Source: CAXBPY01 sp003455275 (lineage in GTDB: Bacteria; Bacteroidota; Bacteroidia; Chitinophagales; UBA10324). From it: a stretch of DNA of 22,967 nt. The stretch covers positions 1 to 22,967 of the forward strand of contig CAXBPY010000048.1 of the NCBI GenBank assembly GCA_963977675.1, read 5' to 3'. A program made the translations under genes and the position numbers. Under the pieces are notes generated by a model. It searched no databases, had not been told where the DNA came from, and was given only the letters and a program-made list of their open reading frames with translations. Of the stretch, positions 16,388 through 22,967 are shown in pieces. The number at the start of each line of letters is the position of its first letter. The first letter of the stretch is position 1.

Positions 16388-17446
16388 CTACCAGACCTTT
16401 CTTCCCTTCTGGTTTATGTAAATCCAGTGATTATCTAGTTTGACATAAGCGAGCCCGCGAACAAACGGTTTTGCATCTTCGTAAATAAAATCGATTACCG
16501 GAAATCCTTCAGAATTAATAAAACCATACTTGCCTTTTAGTTTTACTAATGCAAGTCCGCTGCTGAATTCGGAACCATATTCATAAATTGCTGGAGCAAT
16601 GTATTTTCCATCAGTACCTATATAGCCAACCAATCCTCCGGTTAGTTTCATATTAACCTGGTCAAGAGAGGTTTTTATTTTTACCAATGCAGCTCCGTTA
16701 TTAAAATTTCCTGCAGTGTCATATTGCGGCGCAACAACAATTTCACCGCGCCGGTTTATAAAGCCATATTTCCCATTATTCGATTGATAAAAAGCGAGAC
16801 CTTCATGAAAGTCACCACAATTTATATATGCTGAATCGAGGATAAAATTTCCACTTGTATCTACATAAGCAGATAAGTAATTTCCTATATGAACGCGAAG
16901 AATTCCATCTGAATAATTTGTCATTTTGATTTCATCGAGATAAAATTTCTTTGGTGCGAAAGCAGTGTCACCATTCTTTTTTATGAAATGGAAAGAAAGA
17001 AAACCATCTTCCATACAAATCGCTCTTCCGCTATTAAAATCAGTGGCACTTGAAAGAGCCGGAAGTTTTGGACTGAGCAAATATCCTTTTGTGCTTATCC
17101 AATCCCAATTGAGTGTTGGATATTCGCTTTCACCCTTGGAAGCAACTGCAGCAAATCCATCAGAAAACTCGCGAGCGGTATCAAACTGGGGCTTTACAAA
17201 CCACTCTCCGGTTGAATTAATGAAACCATACTTTCCATTAACTTTTGCTGGAGCATATCCTTCATTGAAAAGGCCGCATTCATCAAACTGAGGTTTGATT
17301 ACCAGGTGGCCTGTGTTGTCGATATAACCATATTTACCCCCAACCAAAACCGGGTGATAATAAAATCCTGAAGAATCAGGTGTCTGGGCTTTGCTTAAAA
17401 TCGAAACAAAAAGAAAAGCAAAAAAGACTTTGAATTTTAACTGCAT
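16388..17446 (-). CDS. Secreted WG-repeat protein
   Basis: The 352-residue protein has a signal peptide (MQLKFKVFFAFLFVSILSKA) and nine WG beta repeats of about 35 residues through the rest of its length. Typical units are GGKYGYIDNTG, NGKYGFINSTG, NGKYGFINRRG and KGKYGFINSEG, each followed by a PQFD/FNEGYA-type segment. Units 3, 4, 5, 7 and 9 are divergent (for example NWDWISTKG, NHWIYINQKG). It ends at the last repeat (INQKGRKVW) and has no T9SS sorting domain, so it is probably periplasmic or anchored some other way. WG repeats have no defined enzymatic role and are common in Bacteroidota. Confidence 0.88.
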   Translation of the reverse strand: MQLKFKVFFAFLFVSILSKAQTPDSSGFYYHPVLVGGKYGYIDNTGHLVIKPQFDECGLFNEGYAPAKVNGKYGFINSTGEWFVKPQFDTAREFSDGFAAVASKGESEYPTLNWDWISTKGYLLSPKLPALSSATDFNSGRAICMEDGFLSFHFIKKNGDTAFAPKKFYLDEIKMTNYSDGILRVHIGNYLSAYVDTSGNFILDSAYINCGDFHEGLAFYQSNNGKYGFINRRGEIVVAPQYDTAGNFNNGAALVKIKTSLDQVNMKLTGGLVGYIGTDGKYIAPAIYEYGSEFSSGLALVKLKGKYGFINSEGFPVIDFIYEDAKPFVRGLAYVKLDNHWIYINQKGRKVW

Positions 17447-17483
17447 AAATCAAATTAAATTCATTCAACTGAAAAGATGAAAC

Positions 17484-17522
17484 AAAAAAAAATCCCCTAT
17501 GAAAAAAGAGGGGATTTTTTTT
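17484..17522 (-). terminator. Strong rho-independent terminator after the histone H1-like gene
   Basis: A-tract plus tcccct (17484-17498) pairs with agggga plus T-tract (17509-17522) across a 10-nt A-rich loop. Four to six GC/AT core pairs are extended by A:T pairs. The poly-T follows in either direction, but it lies directly after the 60-residue minus-strand gene (stop at 17539) and just upstream of the WG-repeat gene. Confidence 0.85.
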
Positions 17523-17538
17523 GAGGGAGAGAAGTAGC

Positions 17539-17721
17539 CTATCCTTTGGAGGAAGCTTTTTTCGCCTGAACCTCTGCGCGAATATCATTCGCCATTTTCT
17601 TCAATTCCTGCATTTGTTTGCGAACACGGGTACCAGCAGCGTTGTTTCCTTTTTCAAAAAACTTTGTGAAATCGGTTTCGCAGGTGGTGAGAAAATTTCG
17701 GATGGCATCTAAATGGTTCAT
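17539..17721 (-). CDS. Histone H1-like DNA-binding protein (Hc1-type)
   Basis: This 60-residue protein begins MNHLDAIRNFL and holds the block KFFEKGNNAAGTRVRKQMQE, then LKKMANDIRAEVQAKKASS. That AAGTR-RK-MQELK block is the hallmark of the short histone H1-like proteins of Bacteroidota, related to chlamydial Hc1. It is helical and basic at the C-terminus and should bind DNA as a nucleoid component. It appears to be a single-gene unit with its own strong terminator, which fits an abundant protein. The length is normal for the group. Confidence 0.85.
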   Translation of the reverse strand: MNHLDAIRNFLTTCETDFTKFFEKGNNAAGTRVRKQMQELKKMANDIRAEVQAKKASSKG

Positions 17722-17988
17722 AGTTTAAAAAGTTTATGGTTTGAAAAAATTATGCTTCACAATGTATAATTTTTTTTTTTTTAAAAAGCAAGGAAAAAAA
17801 ATAATTCTTAACAAAAACAATCTAATAAATCCAACCAACGGAATTCAGTATTTCAGAATAATGTTTTCAAATGAATTTAATAACCCCGCTTTGGATAAAC
17901 CTATATTGACCTTGCTAAAAAATTTGCGACCAAAATAAGAAATTGAAGCTAGAGTATGAATGAATAACTAATTGTCAACAAACATTTC

Positions 17989-18783
17989 TTAAACCAAATA
18001 TTTTCCTTCAAAAACTTTTCTTGCTTCCCCCTGAAGAAATATATCTGAATAGGAATTTGATCCCGGATTTTTTCTGAAAAAAACTTTAAGGTCGCCTCCG
18101 CGTGCGTGTATTGAAATTTCGTTTTCAGTTGATAAAGAATTTATGAAACAATGATAGCATAGTGCTACTGCAACAGTTCCTGTTCCGCAGGCAAGTGTTT
18201 CAGCTTCTACCCCTCTTTCGTAAGTGCGCATGCTCAATTCATTCTCTGAAATAACTTCTGCCACATTTACATTTATTCCGTTTGCCTTATACACTTCGCT
18301 ATTTCTGATATCGTAGCCAAATTTTTCAATATCAAAATCATTTACTTCGGAAATAAATTTTATGTAGTGAGGCGAACCGGTGTTTGTTTCAAAAATATTT
18401 TCAGCAAGCAATTTAATTTCCTGAACATCGTTCATGCTTATGCGAAAAGTTGAGTCGGAAATTTTTTCAGCAGTATGAATTCCGTCAAATGCTTTGAAAA
18501 ATATTTTTGGTTTATTAATCAGACCAATTTCGTTTGCAAATTCAAATGCGCATCGCGAACCATTGCCGCACATGCTTCCTATTCTTCCATCAGAATTATA
18601 ATAAAGCATTTCATAATCTGCGTCGTTAGCCGGCATCAAAATAATTAATCCATCAGATCCAATTCCGAAGTGACGATTGCAAAGCTTCAAAATCTGCTCT
18701 TCAGAAAGTTGATAATTATTTCTTCCATCAATCATGATGAAATCATTTCCAGCTCCCTGGTATTTTGCAAAACTGATATTCAT
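17989..18783 (-). CDS. dapF: Diaminopimelate epimerase
   Basis: The 264-residue enzyme interconverts LL- and meso-diaminopimelate, a PLP-independent step in lysine and peptidoglycan precursor synthesis. Both catalytic cysteines are present: Cys72 in DGRIGSMCGNGSRC and Cys199 in ETLACGTGTVAV. The N-terminal FAKYQGAGNDFIMID and HFGIGSDGLI motifs are canonical. The ATG at 18783 gives MNISFAKYQGAGND, the normal family start. It is cytoplasmic. No other dap gene is in the window. A small ORF lies 65 nt upstream on the same strand. Confidence 0.97.
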   Translation of the reverse strand: MNISFAKYQGAGNDFIMIDGRNNYQLSEEQILKLCNRHFGIGSDGLIILMPANDADYEMLYYNSDGRIGSMCGNGSRCAFEFANEIGLINKPKIFFKAFDGIHTAEKISDSTFRISMNDVQEIKLLAENIFETNTGSPHYIKFISEVNDFDIEKFGYDIRNSEVYKANGINVNVAEVISENELSMRTYERGVEAETLACGTGTVAVALCYHCFINSLSTENEISIHARGGDLKVFFRKNPGSNSYSDIFLQGEARKVFEGKYLV

Positions 18784-18848
18784 TTCAAGACAACAAAGAA
18801 CATAAATAAAATGAATCAGTGTTCGGCGTGGTGATTTTTCTCCCAGAA

Positions 18849-19043
18849 TTACAAATCAATAATCCAATCTAAAAGCAAGATATCTATTTCAATAAGTTGT
18901 TCTCTGAAATATTTGTTCTTGATTCTGTTTTCAATTTCTAACAGCGGATACTTTTGGGAAGCCTGATTAATTTCTTTTTCCAAAGAGGTGAGCAGTTGCC
19001 TTATTTCAGTTTTCCATTTCGAATTTTCATCGCCCGTTTTCAT
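18849..19043 (-). CDS. Small hypothetical protein upstream of dapF (64 aa)
   Basis: Begins MKTGDENSKWKTEIRQLL and ends LLLDWIIDL. It is charged and probably helical, with a heptad-like LLTSLEKEINQASQ stretch that could form a coiled coil. I do not recognise a family. It reads in the same direction as dapF with a 65-nt gap, which is the main support for a real gene. There is no signal peptide. It could be a chance ORF. Confidence 0.4.
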   Translation of the reverse strand: MKTGDENSKWKTEIRQLLTSLEKEINQASQKYPLLEIENRIKNKYFREQLIEIDILLLDWIIDL

Positions 19044-19379
19044 CTTTAAAATTTTAGCATCTGTAAAACGAATTATTAATTACTTATTGTGTAAAACGGC
19101 AACTCTTTTATCATATTGAAATGCCAAACAGGCATTTTGAGGTGATGAAAAACCTCTTCATATATGAAACTTTTCATCAATGAAAAAGTAAAGCGGTGAT
19201 ACAACAAAAAATTTTAGTTCATGGCTTACATTAAAGAAATTTCGCTCTTTGTTAAAAGAGAAATGAATGACAATGAAACTGTAATGGCTGGTATGACGAA
19301 GTATGATCTCTTCGTTTTTCTGTTCAGTTTCTCTTTTACGCTGGAGGTAGGACTTACCTTCCTGCAAACGCAAGCGTAA
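19044..19379. other. Non-coding gap with nested palindromes
   Basis: This 336-nt gap lies between the FG-GAP gene and the small ORF upstream of dapF. The left part (19119-19186) is dense in overlapping inverted repeats. A 71-codon minus-strand ORF (19158-19373) covers most of the rest, but its translation is low-complexity (HYSFIVIHFSFN) with no family resemblance, so I do not call it. Confidence 0.5.
19119..19186. repeat. Cluster of mutually exclusive hairpins
   Basis: aaatgcc/ggcattt (19119-19125 with 19131-19137) forms a 7-bp stem. gaggt/acctc (19139-19143 with 19152-19156) and gatgaaaa/ttttcatc (19144-19151 with 19171-19178) overlap and compete. ttcatatatgaa (19157-19168) is a perfect 12-bp palindrome. 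ttttcat/atgaaaa (19171-19186) forms another stem with a 2-nt loop. This could terminate the FG-GAP transcript or bind a regulator. Confidence 0.55.
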
Positions 19380-21623
19380 TTACAGCTTAACAAATTTTAT
19401 GGAGTAGCTGTTTTGCTTTGACCTGAGACGGACAAAGTAAATGGATGATGAAAGTTGATTAACATTCAAGGTAAATTCTTTGGAATTATTGATTGAATAT
19501 TCCTCTACTTTTCTTCCAAGCAGATCCAAAACTTCTGCATGATTAATTTCTTTGTTTGAAAGAATACTGAGGTAATTACTTGCAGGGTTAGGAAACAGAT
19601 TAACACTCCATTCTTCAACTGAATTGATGCCGCCATAATTATGAAGAGAGGAAGTATCATAAATGGTGCATCCGCCTCTGTAATTTCCAATGATGAGTTC
19701 AAGGCTGCCATCGCTGTTAATATCAGCAGCACTTATTGAACTGAAAGTACCCGGATGCAAATCGGCAAACGATGAATCTTGCAAATGAAAAGTTCCGGCT
19801 ATATTGCTTTCTATACTGTCATATTGAAAAATTATTCCGCTTTCGCACCCAACAAGCATGGTCCAGGTTGTTTGGCCATTAAGTTTTACAAGGCATGGAA
19901 CACTGAATCCAACGCTTGATCCGGATACTTGAACCAGTACATTCCCAAATGACGATTGCACTGCCGAAAAATCTGCAGAGGTTGTAGTTCCATTATTCCG
20001 GCAATAGTTCAACTGGCCTGTTTGCTCGCCTATTACAATATCTAATTTTCCATCACCATTTACATCCACAATTTGTGGGGTGCTGTAACTTCCAACATCA
20101 ATTGAAAAATAATTTGGATTAGAAAGCACAAAATTATCGGGGCTCACACCACCACCGGTATTTTCAAAATAAAGCAAGTTGCCGTTTTCATTTCCAAGAA
20201 GCATCTCATCAGCTCCATCGCCATCTAAATCGCCGAGTGCCGGATAGAGGCCCTGCAGATGAAGTGTAGAAAGATTCATCCAGTCGCGCGTGATTAATTT
20301 GAATTGAGGAACAGTATCCGACCCAACATTTTCAAGATAAGATATTCTTGAATAGTCATTAAAATATTTTCTGTTTGAAATCAAAATGTCAGTTAACCCG
20401 TCGTTATTAATATCTGCAAAAACAGGATTACATCCTTCATTCAAATCAACCATTTCACTTGTAAAAAGTGAATCAGTTTGATAACTTAAAATGCTGGTGT
20501 CGGTTCCGATTTCTTTATAGAACCAGGAACAAGCAAGAACATTAGAACCATATTCAGAATTTGGTGCGCCCATTAAATCTTTTTTTCCGTCATTATCCAT
20601 ATCGAGGTGATATGCACAAGGAAAAAACGAAATGTGCGAGGGAATTGAATAACTAGGATAAGAAGTATCCTGCCAGGCAAGAATTGAGTTTAATGTATTT
20701 CCGCCATTATGAAGAAATACTAATTCATCGTAAGAAATATCACCAATAATTATTTCCTTATCTCCATCATTATCGCTGTCATATGCAACCTCGCAACTTC
20801 CGGTGTGGCGAGTACCGCCACCACGATAAGATCCGTTTATGTTATCAGAATTATTTTCTGGATTATCAGCTATTCCCTCTAATCGGAAAGGACACGGTTG
20901 ATTGAGCCATTTTGGTAACTGAACTCCTTCAAAAATATCGCCCCAGCAAGGATCCGAAAGTTCATAATAAAAGCTGTCGCATCCATATCCAAGCTGCTGC
21001 GAAAAGTTTTCATACATGCCAATGTATCCGCCGCTCTGTTCAAAGGTGAGTATGTCTATATCATTATCATTGTCTACATCCACTATAGCCGGTATGTCAA
21101 CAGCCGAAACAAATAAATTAAGCGGACTACCGGTTGTCGGATGAAATTTTATTAGCTTGGTATAAGTTGTAAAACAAAGTTCACTGTCAGAATTGTAATA
21201 ACCTTTATAAACTGAAATGCCCGAAGGAATGGGGCGAGCCTCAGTGAAAATATCTTCAATTCCATCACAGTTGAAATCAAGAAGAAGACACCAATTCTCC
21301 ATAACAGGAAAATTTTTTTCGTACTGTGGCGCATAACTATAATCGACAGTATTAGGAGTACCACCATTTAAGAATGTAAGTAATTTATTTCCGGTCCGGT
21401 CAAAAATTACAAGGTCCTTAATTCCATCTTCATTCAAATCAGCAGCAGAAAACTGTGGGTTATTTAAGCCACCAACCCAGGGCATTTTATATGGAACTGT
21501 TCCTTTTAAAAGCGGTAATTCATAGTTCGGAAAATATTGTGCTTGTCCCTTTTTGTCAATCAGAACAAAACTGAGAATACAAAGAGCAATCAGAACAGGC
21601 GAACAATAATTTTTCTTCATCAT
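19380..21623 (-). CDS. FG-GAP/VCBS repeat protein with T9SS type A sorting domain
   Basis: The 747-residue protein has an N-terminal signal peptide (hydrophobic ALCILSFVLI, cleavage near GQAQ). It then carries about nine FG-GAP/VCBS units with calcium-loop signatures such as DLNEDGIKD, DVDNDNDID, DSDNDGDKE, DMDNDGKKD, DINNDGLTD, DLDGDGADE, DVNGDGKLD and DINSDGSLE, typical of a seven- or eight-bladed beta-propeller. Residues from about 668 form a T9SS sorting domain (WSVNLFPNPASNYLSI...VLDLLGRKV...SSSIYFVRL...KFVKL). The protein should be secreted through the outer membrane by T9SS and attached to or released from the surface. No enzymatic motif is visible. It lies downstream of clpB in the same direction with an 88-nt gap. 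Confidence 0.92.
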   Translation of the reverse strand: MMKKNYCSPVLIALCILSFVLIDKKGQAQYFPNYELPLLKGTVPYKMPWVGGLNNPQFSAADLNEDGIKDLVIFDRTGNKLLTFLNGGTPNTVDYSYAPQYEKNFPVMENWCLLLDFNCDGIEDIFTEARPIPSGISVYKGYYNSDSELCFTTYTKLIKFHPTTGSPLNLFVSAVDIPAIVDVDNDNDIDILTFEQSGGYIGMYENFSQQLGYGCDSFYYELSDPCWGDIFEGVQLPKWLNQPCPFRLEGIADNPENNSDNINGSYRGGGTRHTGSCEVAYDSDNDGDKEIIIGDISYDELVFLHNGGNTLNSILAWQDTSYPSYSIPSHISFFPCAYHLDMDNDGKKDLMGAPNSEYGSNVLACSWFYKEIGTDTSILSYQTDSLFTSEMVDLNEGCNPVFADINNDGLTDILISNRKYFNDYSRISYLENVGSDTVPQFKLITRDWMNLSTLHLQGLYPALGDLDGDGADEMLLGNENGNLLYFENTGGGVSPDNFVLSNPNYFSIDVGSYSTPQIVDVNGDGKLDIVIGEQTGQLNYCRNNGTTTSADFSAVQSSFGNVLVQVSGSSVGFSVPCLVKLNGQTTWTMLVGCESGIIFQYDSIESNIAGTFHLQDSSFADLHPGTFSSISAADINSDGSLELIIGNYRGGCTIYDTSSLHNYGGINSVEEWSVNLFPNPASNYLSILSNKEINHAEVLDLLGRKVEEYSINNSKEFTLNVNQLSSSIYFVRLRSKQNSYSIKFVKL

Positions 21624-21711
21624 TATTTTTTTTCTGCCCGGAAAAATAGTTTGAGATTCTTAGGCTGAAAAAAATCTTTATCAAAGTCTTATTACTCGTT
21701 GATTAAAAAGA

Positions 21712-22967
21712 TCAATTCAACTGCACCGAACTTGCTTCATTGCTGAACACTAGTCCGCCATCAGTGTTAGCATCAATCCATATTGCAGAATCAGATTGCA
21801 CTTCGCCGGAGAGAATTTTCTTCGAGAGTTCATTCACCAATTCTTTTTGAATCACACGCTTCAGTGGTCGCGCACCGAAGTTGATGTCGTAACCCATTTC
21901 GCCCAATTGCTTTTTCGCTTTGTCAGAAACTTTGAGCACAATGTTGTTCTTCATCAGCATCTGTTGCAGTTGACGAATCTGAATTTCAACAATTCCTCTT
22001 ATCTCATTCTTCATGAGCGGAGAAAACATAATAATGTCGTCAATCCGATTCAGAAATTCAGGGCGAATAGTTTTCTTCAACAAGTCCATTACTTCCACTT
22101 TTGTGGTTTCCAAAATTCCATACTTGTTCTTCTCGGTGATCTTCGAAAAGTTTTCTTGTATGATGTTCGAACCCATGTTGCTTGTCATGATGATGATGGT
22201 GTTTTTGAAGTTCACTACCCTACCCTTGTTATCGGTCAATCTTCCATCATCCAAAACCTGCAACAGAATATTGAACACATCCGGATGCGCTTTTTCAATT
22301 TCATCGAGCAACACAACTGAATATGGTTTGCGGCGAACCGCTTCTGTTAACTGACCACCTTCATCATAACCAACATATCCGGGAGGCGCGCCAATCAGGC
22401 GCGACACAGCGTGGCGCTCCTGGTATTCACTCATATCAATTCGAGTCATTGCGCTTTCATCATTGAAAAGAAATTCTGCAAGCGCTTTTGCCAGTTCTGT
22501 TTTTCCAACTCCTGTGGTTCCAAGAAAAATGAATGAACCTATTGGTCGCTTTGCATCCTGCAAGCCCGCACGACTGCGGCGAATTGCATCGCTCACAGCA
22601 CTCACTGCTTCTTCCTGGCCAATTACTCGCTGATGCAATTCTTCTTCGAGATGCAAAAGTTTTTCCTTTTCACTCTGCATCATTTTGCTCACCGGAATTC
22701 CGGTCCACTTCGAAACTATTTGTGCAATGTCTTCTGCATCTACTTCTTCTTTCAGCATTCGTGATCCGCTTGTTGCTTTGAGTTGAAGTTCTGCTTCCTT
22801 CAATCTTGATTCAGCTTCGCGAATTTTTCCGTAGCGCAACTCAGCAACTTTTCCGTAATCACCGGCGCGCTCTGCCTGCTCTGCCTGCAACTTGTAATTT
22901 TCAATTTCAGTTTTTGCTTCCTGCACTTTGTTCGCTGCATCTTTTTCTGATTGCCATTTTGCTTTCA
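21712..22967 (-). CDS. clpB: ATP-dependent disaggregase ClpB, C-terminal part
   Basis: The frame stays open to the right edge (first complete codon 22965-22963, KAKWQSEKDAANKV). The GTG at 22926 is internal, not a start. About 418 codons remain. Visible parts are the end of the coiled-coil middle domain, the linker DIAQIVSKWTGIPVSK, then nucleotide-binding domain 2. This has Walker A GTTGVGKTE, Walker B VVLLDEIEKAH, pore loop GYVGYDEGGQLTEAVR, sensor 1 MTSNMGS, arginine finger RPEFLNRIDD and sensor 2 GARPLKR. ClpB extracts proteins from aggregates together with DnaK. It is a stress protein, usually of about 860-870 residues. The tail ends in SSVQLN. Confidence 0.97.
   Translation of the reverse strand, partial: KAKWQSEKDAANKVQEAKTEIENYKLQAEQAERAGDYGKVAELRYGKIREAESRLKEAELQLKATSGSRMLKEEVDAEDIAQIVSKWTGIPVSKMMQSEKEKLLHLEEELHQRVIGQEEAVSAVSDAIRRSRAGLQDAKRPIGSFIFLGTTGVGKTELAKALAEFLFNDESAMTRIDMSEYQERHAVSRLIGAPPGYVGYDEGGQLTEAVRRKPYSVVLLDEIEKAHPDVFNILLQVLDDGRLTDNKGRVVNFKNTIIIMTSNMGSNIIQENFSKITEKNKYGILETTKVEVMDLLKKTIRPEFLNRIDDIIMFSPLMKNEIRGIVEIQIRQLQQMLMKNNIVLKVSDKAKKQLGEMGYDINFGARPLKRVIQKELVNELSKKILSGEVQSDSAIWIDANTDGGLVFSNEASSVQLN

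Noticed and set aside
17741..17938. 65-codon plus-strand ORF between the histone-like gene and dapF
   Set aside because: Its translation is driven by poly-A/T tracts (NFFFFKKQGKKIILNKNN) with no family signal.
19158..19373. 71-codon minus-strand ORF after the FG-GAP gene
   Set aside because: It crosses the palindrome cluster and has a low-complexity translation, so it looks like non-coding sequence.
21796..22320. 174-codon plus-strand ORF within clpB
   Set aside because: It is antisense to the conserved ClpB nucleotide-binding domain 2 and its His/Phe-rich translation matches nothing I know.

Overview
The window is a chromosomal segment from a low-GC member of the Bacteroidota. Evidence is the protein set rather than any single marker: type IX secretion (T9SS)-style C-terminal sorting domains, PKD and SprB surface repeats, an HU-CCDC81/SPOR protein, a short histone H1-like protein, and start sites that mostly lack Shine-Dalgarno sequences. 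I see no CRISPR array, tRNA, rRNA, insertion sequence or prophage. Genus-level placement is not possible from what I can see.

Left third (1-6840). Positions 1-6089 on the minus strand form one uninterrupted reading frame of at least 2029 codons that runs off the left edge. It encodes a secreted giant protein: signal peptide, 15 PKD domains, a PKD-like spacer module, then eight complete SprB repeats and a ninth cut by the edge. Its cysteines follow unusual domain-specific patterns. Upstream lie a strong terminator and two small minus-strand genes of unknown function (55 and 72 residues). The giant gene and the small pair share an upstream sequence motif. Next to them is a decayed MBOAT O-acyltransferase gene, frameshifted and lacking its 3' two thirds.

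Middle (7336-15471). An HU-CCDC81/SPOR membrane protein diverges from topA (DNA topoisomerase I). An AI-2E-family transporter follows on the plus strand, then a convergent YdjM-type membrane protein. A DUF3052 protein and glutaryl-CoA dehydrogenase lie on the plus strand close together. Intergenic gaps here carry short decayed micro-repeats.

Right third (15535-22967). A two-FnIII secreted protein with a T9SS-like tail converges on a WG-repeat secreted protein. Then, all on the minus strand, come a histone H1-like protein with a strong terminator, dapF (lysine/peptidoglycan precursor synthesis), a small hypothetical ORF, a 747-residue FG-GAP/T9SS-sorted surface protein, and the C-terminal half of ClpB, which runs off the right edge.

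Together this is a housekeeping backbone (topA, dapF, clpB, gcdH) interspersed with an accessory cell-surface repertoire, probably exported by Sec and in part T9SS. The most unusual content is the giant PKD/SprB gene and its cysteine architecture.
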